From positions 35,158,087 to 35,222,086 of the forward strand of contig OZ010787.1 of the NCBI GenBank assembly GCA_963932465.1: a stretch of 64,000 bases of DNA, given 5' to 3'. Source of the DNA: Maratus speciosus. Lineage: Eukaryota > Arthropoda > Arachnida > Araneae > Salticidae. The translations under genes and the position numbers were made by a program. Of the stretch, positions 22,986-33,480 are shown piece after piece. A model generated the notes under the pieces. That model was not told the origin of the DNA. It searched no databases and saw only the letters and a program-made list of their open reading frames with translations. Each line of letters begins with the position of its first letter. The first letter of the stretch is position 1.

Positions 22986-23095
22986 GAGTTATCGCGTTAC
23001 GTACATACATACGTACGTACAGTACATGCATACACACAGAACCGACGGGTACATTAGCTCTCAGGCTTAGATAGCCTGTGAGCTAAATAGAGATT
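22986..23095. repeat. Microsatellite and terminal hairpin after the 150-bp array
   Basis: A CGTACATA-type run is followed by TTAGCTCTCAGGC, a 7-base loop TTAGATA, and GCCTGTGAGCTAA, a 13-bp stem with one mismatch. Read on the minus strand this is hairpin, microsatellite, CGATAACTCTTG, CGATTTGC, then the tandem units: the same order as in the arrays at 48.5 and 57.9 kb. Confidence 0.6.
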
Positions 23096-23199
23096 GGATA
23101 AGCAGATGGACTCCTTTGAGAAATTATGACTTAAACCAGAAATGCGGTAAGTTTGACTCTGAAAGCTTCATTTCCATCTCGCATTTCGGCAAATCTCAT

Positions 23200-23480
23200 C
23201 TCGATGATTTTTCCAGCATTTCGACGCTTCCAGACGGGAATCTGCTCGATGGTTGGTTCTCTCGCGGTTTTAAACCTTTCGGGATGGGAAGTCTCTCGAG
23301 AGTTTCCTCTCGCCTTTTTCAACCTTTCCCGATGGGAAGCCTCTCGCTTGTTACTCTCGTCCTTTTCGAAATCTCCCAATGAAAAGCCTTTCGAGGATTT
23401 CTCTCGCGCTTTTCAACATTTCGCTATGAGAAGCTTTTCGAGGATTTCTCTCGTCCTCGGCAGAGAAGAAAAGTAAGAAA
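23200..23480. repeat. Tandem array of about 50-bp units
   Basis: At least four units with a spacing of 44-53 bp share the pattern CCTTTC..ATGGGAAGCCTCTCG then CTCTCGC.TTTTC. Because units are near a multiple of three and lack stops, both strands show open frames of 80-107 codons rich in Ser, Arg and Phe; I regard these as repeat translations, not genes. Confidence 0.75.
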
Positions 23481-23579
23481 ATTTATCGAGAGTACCAAGG
23501 GACGAGATAGAGAAAAAGGCATGACAATAAGCTGTGAAATGAAGCCCTAATTTTCAAAGTTTTTCTTATTTTAGCCCTA

Positions 23580-24180
23580 CCAAGATGTCACATACCTGGA
23601 ACCCTCCGATAAAAATTATTTATTAAATATAAAATTTTCAAAGAGGAAGGTGGGTCGGGTGATTTTGAGGGAGGAGGACGTGAGAGTGGACTCATGGGGT
23701 GCAATTTTAAAAATTTTACCGAACCCTTCCTGTGGCATATAATCGAAAAGCCCTTTGACCACTCTTTCATACTATGAACCTTTCTTCGCCAAAAGGGGGG
23801 TGGGGAAGGGGCGAACAAATTTTTAAAACCGTAGCCGATTTCTATAATAAATTTAAATATCACTTTAAATATGGGTTTTTATGCAGTCTTCCGGTAAATA
23901 TTATTTATTGAACATAAAAATTTTAAAGTGGCGGCTGTGTGAATTCCGGGGTGAAAGAGTGGGCCCACGGGGGGAGAGAGGGGGAGCAATTTTCAAACTT
24001 TTTTTGGACCAGTCATGTGATATGTCATCGGTAAGCTCTCGGATGACTCTTTCATATTATGAGACTTTCTTCTTCCCCTCCCCAATTTGGCCCCCACTGC
24101 GAGGGTAGTTTTCTCCGCTTTTATCATTTTAGATCGGATTTTTTTATGGAGTCCTCCGCTAAATATTATTTATAATATAT
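23580..24180. repeat. Inverted counterpart of part of 20000-21060
   Basis: CCCTCCGATAAAAATTATTT followed by TTCAAAGAGGAAGG is the reverse complement of the 20430-20500 stretch. Similar pairs follow at 23890 and 24150. Part of the right arm of the large palindromic layout. Confidence 0.65.
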
Positions 24181-25020
24181 GAAATTTCAGGAAACTTTTC
24201 CAAATTTAGCCAAGACCCCTCATGTGACATATCGTTCGAAAGGTTTGTGACTACTTATTAGTGCTATGCACTTCCGGTGGCCGCCCCACCCCACTTTGCC
24301 CCCCCCCCCCCGGAGGACACTTTTCCAAATTTAGTCAGAACCCTTCTTATGAGATATCGTTGAAAAGGTCTGTGACTACTTATTGATGTTATGCACTTCC
24401 GGTGATAGTCCCTCCCACTCTTTGCCCCCCTGGGGGACACTTTTTCAAATTTAGTCAAGACCCCTCGTGTGAGATATCGTTGGAAAGGTCTGTGACTACT
24501 TATTGATGTTATGTACCTACGGTGTCCCCACCACCCCTTTGCCCCCCCCGGGGACACTTTTTCAAATTTAGCCAAGACCCCTCATGTGAGATATCGTTGG
24601 AAAGGTCTGTGACTACTTATTGATGTTATGCTCCTCCGGTGTCCATTCCCCCATTTTGAACCCCCCCCGGGGGACACTTTTCCAAATTTGGCCAAGACCC
24701 CACATGTGAGATATCGTTGGAAAGGTCTGTGACTACTTATTGATGTAATGCACCTCCGGTGACCGCCCCCCCCCCACTTTTCCCCCACGGGGGTGTTTTT
24801 CTAAATTTAGCCGAGACCCCCTCATGTGACATATTGTTGGAAAGGCTTATGACCACTTACTCATGTTATCCACCTCCCGCACCCCTCCCCCCTTTCCCCC
24901 CACGGGGAGGGCATTTTTATAAATTCAGATCCAGACTTCTCATGTGACATATGGTTGGAAAGGCCTAAAGACCTGTGACGACTTAATCATATTATGCAGC
25001 TGCTGTGCCCCTCCGCTCGC
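24181..25020. repeat. Tandem array, about seven units of about 120 bp
   Basis: Units share CATGTGA.ATATCGTTGGAA, AGGTCTGTGACTACTTATTG, ATGTTATGCACCTCCGGTG and a C-run/G-run (CCCCC.GGGGG). Anchors fall about every 115-126 bp; the last unit carries a small internal duplication. Open frames of 60-103 codons on both strands here are repeat translations. Confidence 0.85.
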
Positions 25021-25459
25021 TTTGACCCCTCCCCCAAGAGATCTGGTCTGACGTTCATTCGTTTCGATATTATATTTTTTACAAGATTTTGTAGTGCGTG
25101 CCCACCACACCGCCTGCCATCATATATCAGTGCCGTATATAGCGGGTAACCTGTTCGTGATTTCATATTACAAGATTACGTATAAATTAGGGGCCCCAAT
25201 TAAAGGAGGGGCCCGCTAGCGGTCGAAGTCACCTAGTCTTTATTAACATCGACTCATTCCAGTTCACCCGCAGACTATTCTTGATAAATGTATGACGTAT
25301 ATAATACATAATATATGATTTATAAAAGAAATTTGCAAACTGTAGTCATCGAGAAAAAATTTATACAATCGAAAAATATCGAGATGTCCATACAATCGAG
25401 AAAATCGAGAAAAACATCTCGTTATCGCCCATCACTAATCCTGATTAGTGCAATAGCTA

Positions 25460-25530
25460 TATTTTGCCCAGGCCCGTGGTGAAAACTTTAAATAAACCTC
25501 AGATTTGCATGATTGTATTTCATTTGGAAT
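25460..25530. repeat. GCCCAGGCCCGTGGTG dispersed repeat, copy 1
   Basis: TTGCCCAGGCCCGTGGTG then AATAAACCTCAGATTTG and ATGATTGTAT recur at 46575-46640 in the same orientation at about 90% by eye. The hAT element 19426-25437 appears to have inserted directly beside or inside this repeat. Confidence 0.7.
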
Positions 25531-26577
25531 GACATATCTATTCTAGAATATATTAGAATGAAATTTTTAAGGTATTAACTGATACCATATTCATTAAGTC
25601 GATTTCAGCTTAACTATGCGAAAAAATCTGCAAAATGAAATTGAGGCTTATTAAATTTATAAAAATGTAAAATGAACCAATTCTGAGAATGCGACATACG
25701 TATTATTAGAGTAGTTATTACTCTAACAAAGTGTTACAAATAATGTTTTTCTATTTTGCTGGCAAAGAACTTTAAGTTCTTCATATTATCGTTCTTCTGA
25801 AAAAGTGCCCCCATAGTAAGCAGGGGCCGCATTGTATAAGGAAAATTGTATTGCTCCTACCAGAACCCTTAATCAGTAATCTTCATGATCCTTTTATTTA
25901 AAATATGCAGTAGAAAGGTGCGATAAAGATGTTATTTTCAAAATAGTGGTAAGAAAAATAAATTTTTATCTATAGAACGCGACCATTGGGTAAGTGATGC
26001 ATTGGTTGTCACTGTTCAAACACGATTATCGGGCTTATTCGTTAAATTTTGCAATTCAAATTTAAATAGTTAATAATAAGCATAAAACAAGTTTTGTAGT
26101 ATAAATGATCTAGCATTATGAAGTATTTTGATGAACAGACATGTATTATTTGGACGTAGATTTTAGCACTAGGCTTGTTGGTGCAATAAACCTTAAGTTT
26201 ATTAAAACATTTGTTGTACAACGAAAATATAATTTATAATTGTATATTTATTGCACACTTCCTTTTATACACAAAGTTTAGTTTTAAAATATGATGGCTT
26301 ATATTTTATTGCTATGGAGAGAAAGGTTATGAAACTTACAGAATCACGGTCATAAAAATAAATATGTGTGTATCGTTATATATAGGTAAATAAATCTTCA
26401 TGTTATGAAAATATCATAATTTAAAGACATACGGGATGGTTATAAAATAAATTTCAATGTTTTGCATCCGTATCTAAAACTAATAAATGAAATGAGGTCA
26501 TATTTTATATTTCCACTTCTGAAAGCACGAAGAATTTATTTCGGCGAAAAAAAAAGTCATGTATCAAAACCTTGTTA
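25531..26577. other. AT-rich sequence, nothing recognised
   Basis: No frames above 60 codons, no repeat unit and no inverted ends noted before the giant foldback begins. Confidence 0.55.
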
Positions 26578-26579
26578 TA

Positions 26580-26836
26580 CAGGGTGTCCACTCTCAACGG
26601 TGTCCAGTGGCTAATTCTTGAACCGTTATTCATAGACATATAGTTCCAATTAAAAAAAAAAAAGTTTTAAATGAGGTAAACAAATATTTAAAAAGCTATT
26701 TGTATCAATAAAACTATTTCTTAAAAAATTAAGATTTTAAAATTTATATACCGCACCCCCCCCCCCCCCCGATCCTATAAGTTATATTTAGTAAAATTTT
26801 CCTATTACACTGACAAGTAAGACAAAAAAGTCCTGT
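26580..26836. repeat. Left terminal inverted arm of the giant foldback
   Basis: Pairs with 34832-35089; shared landmarks on one strand are GTGTCCA.TGGCTAATTC, CATAGACATATAGTTCC, a poly-C run, TAAGTTATATTTAGTA and TTACACTGACAA. The poly-C run (about 26755-26770) has a matching poly-G at 34911-34920. Confidence 0.85.
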
Positions 26837-27419
26837 TCATATAACACTAAAATTAACCCAGATATGAAACTTTAAAAATGCATGACTTGTACCACTTTTC
26901 TGCATCTGAACACAGATGAGTTCGCCCATGCTTTGAGGGGTCATATACCAAGTGCTTAAAGCATTCGAAGAACTTATTTCATGTGTATGTGCGCTTTGAA
27001 AAAAAATCCTACATGTATTACGATTGAGTTAACTTTTATTAAGTTTCAGATTGGCTAAAATAATTGAATTTTAACATATGTTTCACTTTGTAAGGATTTG
27101 AGACTGTTTCTTTTCATGATTCCTTTTAACACAAATTATGTTATTTTTATAAGTTTTTATTTAAGTTCAACGATCGTATGTATGTTTTTTCACTTCAGAA
27201 TTTGTACTCGAAATTTAACTCGCTTCCAAAATATCCGATCGAGATAAAATTTTACATACTGACGTAAATTCGATGACAATCTAATATTATTATGATTTTC
27301 GGTGGTTATCATTTATACTTATTTTACACGATAACACAAGAAATTTCGGACAGATTACCGCCAAAAAGTTCAAAAAAGTTTTAGATTAGATAACGCAAAA
27401 CTGCGATGGTTGTGTTTTT

Positions 27420-27486
27420 TAACTTTTATGTATTTTTTAGCGCTGAATCCGAAAGTTACCTTAATTTTTAACCATCGTGTCAGGAT
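27420..27486. repeat. Tandem unit, interrupted by the Penelope-like element
   Basis: GCTGAATCCGAAAGT..CCTTAATTTTTAACCATCG continues after the insertion at 29253. A complete second unit follows at about 29335-29480 and an inverted one at 29590-29835. The uninterrupted unit shows what the site looked like before insertion. Confidence 0.75.
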
Positions 27487-27554
27487 AAGCAAAAAAAGCC
27501 TTTGTGCAACAATATTAAAAAGCAGCAACAATATCCCCCCCACCCCCCACTTTT

Positions 27555-28867
27555 GAGCAGTAACTATTTCACTGTTAAGAGTTTTTTGATCTTGTTAAAA
27601 AACTACATAATTTTAAGCCGCAGGGTCACATGTTGGTTTCTTTTGATGTTAAATCATTATTTACAAACGTTCCGGTTGAGGGGGCTTTAGATTGCCTCAA
27701 AAAAGGCTTTGTGAATTCCATTTCTCTTATTTTGAAATCGAGGAACTTATCCTTCTCACTCGCGCTTGCTTGTCGCAAAATACTTTTGTTTTCAATGGTA
27801 ATTTATTCCGTATGATTGACGGTTTGGCTATGGGTAATCCTCTTAGTCCAATTTTATGCGATATTTATATGCACTATTTTGAGGTCAAACTTTTTGAAAT
27901 TTTAAAATTTCCGTTCTATATTCGTTATGTTGATTATGTTTATGTCCTGGGTGAAATGAATTCGGATATTAATCATATTCTCTCTATTATGAATTCCATT
28001 TATCCCTGCATTCAATTTACCTCTGAAATTGAGACCAATAACTGTCTTTCTTTCCTGGATGTCCTTGTTATTCGTTGTGAAAATGGCTTTCAGACTACCG
28101 TCTTTCGTAAACCATTTGCTGTCAGTCTCTCACCTCTCAGGTATTCTTCTCATCCCCCTACCCAGAAATTCGCTGCTTTCAGTACTTTTGTTTTTCGGGC
28201 TACCAATATTTGTTCCACTCCTCAGTTACTTAGTGCTGAACTTAATTACCTAAAAGCTATTGCTGTTGATCGTGTTTATTCCTCTAATATAATTGATTCT
28301 ACTTATAAGAAATTGACGAAATCCGCCCATTCTGAAAAGCATTCTAATTCCAACTCTAATACTTCAGTTGTGTTACCATTTTTTCCTAAAATCAGCCAGC
28401 AAGTTGCTAAAATCTTAAGAAGGATTGGTTTTAATGTTATTTTTTCTCCTGTTAATAAAATCACTTTTTCAAATCTCAAACACCCCGTTGATCGCCCAGA
28501 TAACTGGGGTATTTACCAAATCTATTGCCAGTGTGTCCTTTCTTTTAGTGGCCAGACTAAACGTGCTCTAAGATTTCGTTTAAAAGAGCATGAAGGTTAT
28601 GTTAAAAATCAGGAGCTCAAACGTTCTTCTATTGCTCAACATTCTTGGTCTTCTCAACATAGGTTCAATATTTCCTCAGCCATCATTATCCAAAAATGTC
28701 CTTCTAACCTTCATCTTGATTTTTGGGAAGCTTGCCACATCATTAAAAATTCTCACTCTTTAGTCGATGACTTATCTTGTATTTCTGATTTTCCAAGTAT
28801 AAGGAAAGGGCATGTTTACAAACAAACACTTCCGTTAACCAATGTACCAACTACATTTTTGTCATAA
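27555..28867 (+). pseudogene. Penelope-like reverse transcriptase with GIY-YIG endonuclease, broken
   Basis: The coding region is read in three pieces. From 27555 one frame gives NYFTVKSF; after a shift in the T run at 27582-27587 another gives FDLVKK and LVSFDVKSLFTNVPV, the RT block with the first catalytic Asp; after a shift in the A run near 27699 the 391-codon main frame runs to TAA at 28865. Numbering from 27692: EFH..EIEELILL, DGLAMGNPLSP (residues 43-53, RT motif B), RYVDY (78-82) where the catalytic pair is normally DD, FLDVLVIR (121-128), FRKPF, then the endonuclease with GIYQIYCQC (273-281), SGQTKRALRFRLKEH (286-300), H317/H323 and WEACHI with Glu346. Cys279, Cys281 and the two His resemble the CCHH pair special to Penelope endonucleases. 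It would copy RNA into DNA and nick the target. Two frameshifts, the missing N-terminus and Asp-to-Tyr in YVDD make it inactive. Confidence 0.93.
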
Positions 28868-29252
28868 CGATCATTGCAGGAATAGTCTTGGCGATGTAGG
28901 CCAATCATATCAGAGACCTGTTACACGTAGTCCAATCAAATTTCCCTAGCTCATGTGTACAGATAGGAGTCATAATGAATGAACAGGTTTTTCTTGCTGA
29001 CCAACAGTAATTCAACCAACAGTGACGCCAGCTGCCCTTTCCTTATTTGGAAAGCATTAATTAAATTTCCCCCTTTTTTGGTTTCTTTTTCTCTCCTTCT
29101 CCGGTAGATGTCGCTACCTGGCACCCAGTCGTTTCCACTGTTTCTCTCTCATTGGTTATTTTTGGCGCCTTCGCTACCCGCATCGGATTGCTGCTTGCTG
29201 CTTTTCACGTATTATTTGTGCATTTTTAAACGTTGGTTTTTCTGCTTTTTAA
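28868..29252 (+). other. 3' untranslated part of the Penelope-like element
   Basis: GC-richer than the flanks, with C/T-rich runs and the phrase GGTAGATGTCGCTACCTGGC near 29105, whose GTAG and CTAC can pair across TGTCG. Ends at the 14-bp duplication with no poly-A tail. Confidence 0.75.
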
Positions 29253-29835
29253 CATCGTGTCAGGATTTTACGTAAATCATAAATTGTCAAAGTTAAAAAA
29301 ATACCAAAATAGGATACTATAAAATAGAATTGACTTTTTAACTTTTGATGATTGATTTTGATGTACTTTTTAGCAATCTGAAAATGACCTTCATTTTTAA
29401 CCATTGCGTTAGAATTTTTTGCAAATCGTAAATTTCAAAGTTAAAATATAGCGAAAATCTGATATCATAAAACAGATGTAATTTTTTTTAATTTAATTTA
29501 ATTTTATTTAATTCAATAATTTATTCAGTTTTTTGGCTTATACTGAGATTCTTACAACTAAACAGCTGAGAATTCCGATGAGGTGTGGGAGGAGGTTCAA
29601 TTTTATCTTTGAACTTTTAAACTTTGAAATTTACAATTTGAGAAAAATCGTGACGGTTAAAAATAAAGGTCATTTTCGGATTCAGCGGTTAAGAATACAT
29701 AAAAATCAATTGTCGAAAGTCAAAAACACAACAATCACATCTATTTTATAGTATCAAATTTCCATTATTTTTACTTTTTTTTAACTTTAAAATTTACGAT
29801 TTGCAAAACATCTTTACGTGATGGTAAAAAAAAAT
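29253..29835. repeat. Second tandem unit and an inverted copy
   Basis: 29266-29480 (CAAAGTTAAAAAAAT.CC, ATACTATAAAATAGA, TTTTAACTTTTGATGATTGA, TGACCTTCATTTTTAACCA) is repeated in reverse at 29590-29835. A further fragment lies at 34280-34345 in the right half of the foldback. The 85-codon frame in the inverted copy is repeat-derived. Confidence 0.7.
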
Positions 29836-30011
29836 CCCTGCCGGCCCGGCCTACAGGCAGAGGTAGATTTCGAAGTTAAGTATACTAATTTCACCAACAA
29901 AAACTAAATCATTATTAGATATAAATTCACTTTAACAGTTTTATCTGTCTGCTTTTGACGAGTTTTTATTTCCTTTTTATAAAATAGCTGGTTTTATCAG
30001 AATCATGTTAA

Positions 30012-30428
30012 GGCTATATTAAAAAAAATATTTTTCCATACTCAACAACTTGAAATTTTCTGGCACATTTTCAAATTCATTTTTAATTTAAAAAAATTAT
30101 GAAACATGCTGACGTGATTTTTGAAAAGATTTATAAGCGACCTGTGTTTTTATTTTTCTATCAATTAATTAAAACTTGAATAATAAACAATTATTTTCTC
30201 AATAGGGCAATATTTTTCGTTTCTAACACAATCGCTTCGGTAAATTCTGTTCAAAATGCCCACTTTGACATCATTTTTTGAAATATATTCTGCCTCTATC
30301 AAAAAATCGATCATTGCTGTACATTATATAGTTTCTGAATAAGAGAATCTAGTAATTGGATGCGTTTGAGAGCAAAAATGAATTTAAAAATGAGTAAGAA
30401 AATAGACAGTTTGGATTTGAATGCACCC
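30012..30428. mobile_element. TTAA-type MITE, 417 bp, reference copy of the family
   Basis: TTAA at 30008-30011 and 30429-30432. Left end GGCTATATTAAAAAAAATAT, right end on the other strand GGGTGCATTCAAATCC. Landmarks inside are GTTCAAAATGCCCACTTTGA, ATATATTCTGCCTCTATC and GCGTTTGAGAGCAAAAATGA. Relatives are at 2532-2960, 38187-38606 and, in pieces, throughout the foldback. Confidence 0.7.
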
Positions 30429-30621
30429 TTAATAAGATGATTTTATTCTTCAACCGCTGTGTATTTTTAATTTGTTTTTGCTGTAAGAATTTGCCCTATC
30501 AGAAACTTGTCTATATAAATGTTGAAGACAATATTAAGAAGATATATGATAAATTCATGGAGATTTTATATCCTGTGAATTGACGGAATTATGAAAACAT
30601 TTCTTCTTCAACCCCCCTTTT

Positions 30622-31430
30622 AGGTAGACTTCGTATGAAATACTACCTATTGGGATCGTTCCTATGTTGGAATTTCTGAAAAATTTTTGCAGATCTACAC
30701 CGATCATGACTCCTAGAACCCAAAACCACCCTCAATAAAAAACTTTATCTATCTATTTAACTATCTATCTATCTATCTATATATATCACTTTCTTCTGGA
30801 CACGATAATTTTCGTAATTCTGCACCAATCTCTTCTAAACTGATACATAAATTCAAAGGGCATAAAATCTCGGTCAAGTTCGTTAATGGGCAAAATCGGA
30901 TCAAGGGAATGGAAATAGGGAGGGGTTTTGCGAAAAACGAAAACCCCCCCATAACTTCTTATTTTTTGTACATATCAAATCAGTTTAAAGTTTTTATTAC
31001 TTCTAAAAGTAGGGCCAAAATTTTATGTATCACAGATTTTTGATAAAGTTAAAAATGAGCTCAAGGGGCGCAAAAAATAGGGTTTTGGGGAGAAAAAAAT
31101 TCATAACTTCGTCAATTCTCAAGATATCAATTCCAATTAATTTTATTATAAATCTCCTTAATATTATCTACAACTTTTATATTCACAAGTTTTTGATAGG
31201 ACCAATTCGTACCGCAAAAAAATATTAAAAACGAAAACAAAAAGGGGATTTGAAGAAGTAAAAAATCCATAACTCCGTCAATTCAAAAGATATAAAATCC
31301 CCATGAATTTATCATATATCTTCTTAATATTGTCTAAAACATCTATACAGACAAGTTTTGGATAGGACCTATTCTTACATCAAAAACAAATTAAAAATAC
31401 ATAGCGGTTGAAGAATAAAATCATCTTATT
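30622..31430. repeat. Leader + (TATC)n + body block, left copy
   Basis: Begins AGGTAGACTTCGTATGAAAT then ACTACCTATTGGG, a small hairpin; continues to ACTCCTAGAACCCAAAACCACCCTC, a (TATC)n run (about 30738-30780) and several sentence-like stretches around ATAACTTC..GTACATATCAAATC and TAACT.CGTCAATTC. The inverted partner is 33480-34272. The first 120 bp align to the start of the 48517 element (CTACCTATTG, CCGAAAAATTTT, CATGACCCCTAGA, AACCACCCTC), which points to a shared Helentron-like family. Confidence 0.65.
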
Positions 31431-31845
31431 AAGGGTGCATTCAAATCCAAACTGTCTATTTTCTTACTCATTTTACAATTAATTTTTGCTCTCAAAGGCT
31501 TCCAATTGGTACGTTTTCTTACTCAGAAACTATATAATGTACCGTAATGGTCGATTTTTTGATAGAGGCAGAATATATTTTTTTAAAATGTTGTTAAAGT
31601 GGGCATTTTGAACCGAATTTCCCGAAGCGGATTATGTTGGAAAAATCATTGCATTAAGGATGCACTCACATCCAAACTACTTATTTTCTTACTCATTTTT
31701 AAATTCATTTTTGCTCTCAAACGCACTTAATTGGTAGAATCGCTTATTACCGCAATGATCGATTTTTTGATAGAGGCAGAATATATTTCAAAAAATTATA
31801 TCAAAGTGGGCATTTTGAACGGAATTTCCCGAAGCAATTGTGTTA
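31431..31845. repeat. Two successive half-copies of the 0.42-kb MITE
   Basis: Each begins TTAAGG.TGCA.TCA.ATCCAAAC and stops after CCCACTTTGA-complement and CCGAAGC..T. They lie head to tail, each with only the right half of the MITE. The mirrored pair is at 33045-33480. Confidence 0.65.
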
Positions 31846-32100
31846 TCACTTTCTTCTGGACACGATAACTTCCGCAATTCTGCACAAATCTCTTCCAAAC
31901 TGATACATAAAATCAAGGGACATAAAATCTCGGTCAAGTTCGTTAATGGGCAAAAGCGGACAAAGGGGATGGAAATAGGGAGGGGTTTTGTGAAAACCGA
32001 AAAAACCCCATAACTTCTTAAATTTTGTACATATCAAATCAGTTTAAAGTTTTTATTACTTCTAAAAATAGCGTCAAAAATTCATGCATCACAGATGCAA
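31846..32100. repeat. Repeat of the body block, left of centre
   Basis: TCACTTTCTTCTGGACACGA, CAAATCTCTTCCAAACTGAT, CTCGGTCAAGTTCGTTAATG and AGGGAGGGGTTTTG repeat 30782-31080 in the same orientation. The reverse complement occupies 32715-33045. Confidence 0.7.
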
Positions 32101-32111
32101 GCGCTCAAGGG

Positions 32112-32479
32112 GCGCAAACGCATCCAATTGCTAGATTCTCTTATTCAGAAACTATATAATGTACAGTAATGATCGATTTTTTGATAGAGGCAGAATATAT
32201 TTCAAAAAATGATGTCAAAGTGGGCATTTTGAACAGAATTTCCCGAAGCGATTGTGTTAGAAACGAAAAATATTGCCTCACTGAGAAAATAATTGTTTAT
32301 TAATCAAGTTTTAATTAATTGAAAGAAAAATAAAAACACAGGTCGCTTATAAATATTTTCAAAAATCACGTCAGCATGTTTCATATATTTTTTTTATTAT
32401 TATTATTAAAAATTAATCTGAAAATGTGCCAGAAAATTTCGAGTTGTTGAGTATGGAAAAATATTTTTTTAATATCGCC
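32112..32479. mobile_element. 0.42-kb MITE, inverted partial copy at the foldback centre
   Basis: Reverse complement of 30012-30330 with the right-hand end missing; TTAA at 32480-32483 preserves the other end. With 32580-32660 (reverse complement of 29840-29935, GGCAGAGGTAGATTTCGAAG) it mirrors 29840-30430. Confidence 0.65.
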
Positions 32480-32714
32480 TTAACATGATTCTGATAAAAA
32501 AAAGCTATTTTATAAAAAGGAAATAAAAACTCGTCTAAAGCAGACAGATAAAACTGTTAAAATGGATTAATATCTAATAATGATTTAGTTTTTGTTGGTG
32601 AAATTACTATACTTAACTTCGAAATCTACCTCTGCCTGTAGGCCGGGACGGCACGGATTCTTTTGTTTTCGTTTTTTATTTATTTTTATTTTTATTTTTT
32701 TTTTTTTTTGCGGT

Positions 32715-33480
32715 ACATTGACGAAGTAAGGAATTTTTTTTCTCCCAAAAACCCTATTTTTTGCGCCCCTTGAGCCTATTTTAAATTTTATCAAAAATCT
32801 GTGATGCATGAATTTTTGGCGCTATTTTTATAAGAAATAAAAACTTTAAACTGATTTGATATGTACAAAAATTAAGAAGTTATGGGGTTTTTTCGGTTTT
32901 CACAAACCCCCTCCCTATTTCCATCCAATTTAACCGCTTTTGCCCATTAACGAACTTGACCGAGATTTTATGTCCCTTGATTTTATGTATCAGTTTGGAA
33001 GAGATTTGTGCAGAATTGCGGAAGTTATCGTGTCCAGAAGAAAGTGATAACACAATTGCTTCGGGAAATTCCGTTCAAAATGCCCACTTTGACATCCTTT
33101 TTTTAAATATATTCTGCCTCTATCAAAAAATCGATCATTTCGGTACATTATATAGTTTCTGAATAAGAGAATCTAGCAATTGGATGCGTTTGAGAGCAAA
33201 AATGAATTTAAAAATGAGTCAGAAAATAAGCAGTTTGGATTTGAGTGCATCCTTAATGCAATGATTTTTCCAATACAATCCGCTTTGGGAAATTCGGTTC
33301 AAAATGCCCACTTTAACAGCACTTTTTGAAATATATTCTGCCTCTATCAAAAAATCGATCATTACTGTACATTATATAGTTTCTGAATAAGAGAATCTAG
33401 CAATTGGATGCGTTTGAGAGCAAAAATGAATTGTAGAATGCGTCAGAAAATACGCAGTTTGGATTTGAATACACCCTTAC
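32715..33480. repeat. Inverted partners of 31431-32100
   Basis: Reads back the body block, then the two half-MITEs, in mirrored order. Positions that differ from the left copies are scattered substitutions and short indels, so the arms are old. Confidence 0.7.

Larger units (their letters stand above)
19426..25437. mobile_element. 6-kb non-autonomous hAT-type element packed with tandem arrays
   Basis: TAGTGATGGGCGA at the left end is matched exactly by the reverse-complemented right end. Both sides are flanked by the 8-bp duplication ATCCTGAT (19418-19425, 25438-25445). An 8-bp duplication with TAGNG ends identifies the hAT superfamily. Near both ends the word AATCGA recurs many times, as do hAT subterminal transposase sites. 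A second copy of the left end sits 200 bp inward (from 19626), so the end was duplicated or a second copy inserted. No transposase is present; the body consists of five tandem-repeat tracts, the outer ones inverted relative to each other. Confidence 0.85.
27487..29252 (+). mobile_element. 5'-truncated Penelope-like element with 14-bp target duplication
   Basis: CATCGTGTCAGGAT occurs exactly at both borders (27473-27486 and 29253-29266). The matching tandem unit at about 29400 reads through the same point without an insert, so it serves as an empty-site paralogue. Inside are a C-rich 5' stretch, the RT/GIY-YIG coding region and 385 bp of 3' untranslated sequence that is GC-richer and C/T-rich. 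At 1.77 kb it lacks the first part of the reverse transcriptase; 5' truncation is usual for target-primed retroelements. Confidence 0.9.

Noticed and set aside
23116..23476. Three overlapping frames of 82-107 codons at 23.1-23.5 kb
   Set aside because: All lie in the 50-bp tandem array and are open on both strands; no domain is visible.
24264..24947. Gly/His/Ser-rich frames of 62-103 codons on the minus strand
   Set aside because: Translation of the 120-bp array including its C and G runs; the peptide repeats with the DNA period.
21370..25020. CRISPR-like array
   Set aside because: Units are long tandem repeats of 120-150 bp without unique spacers, inside a transposon with hAT ends.
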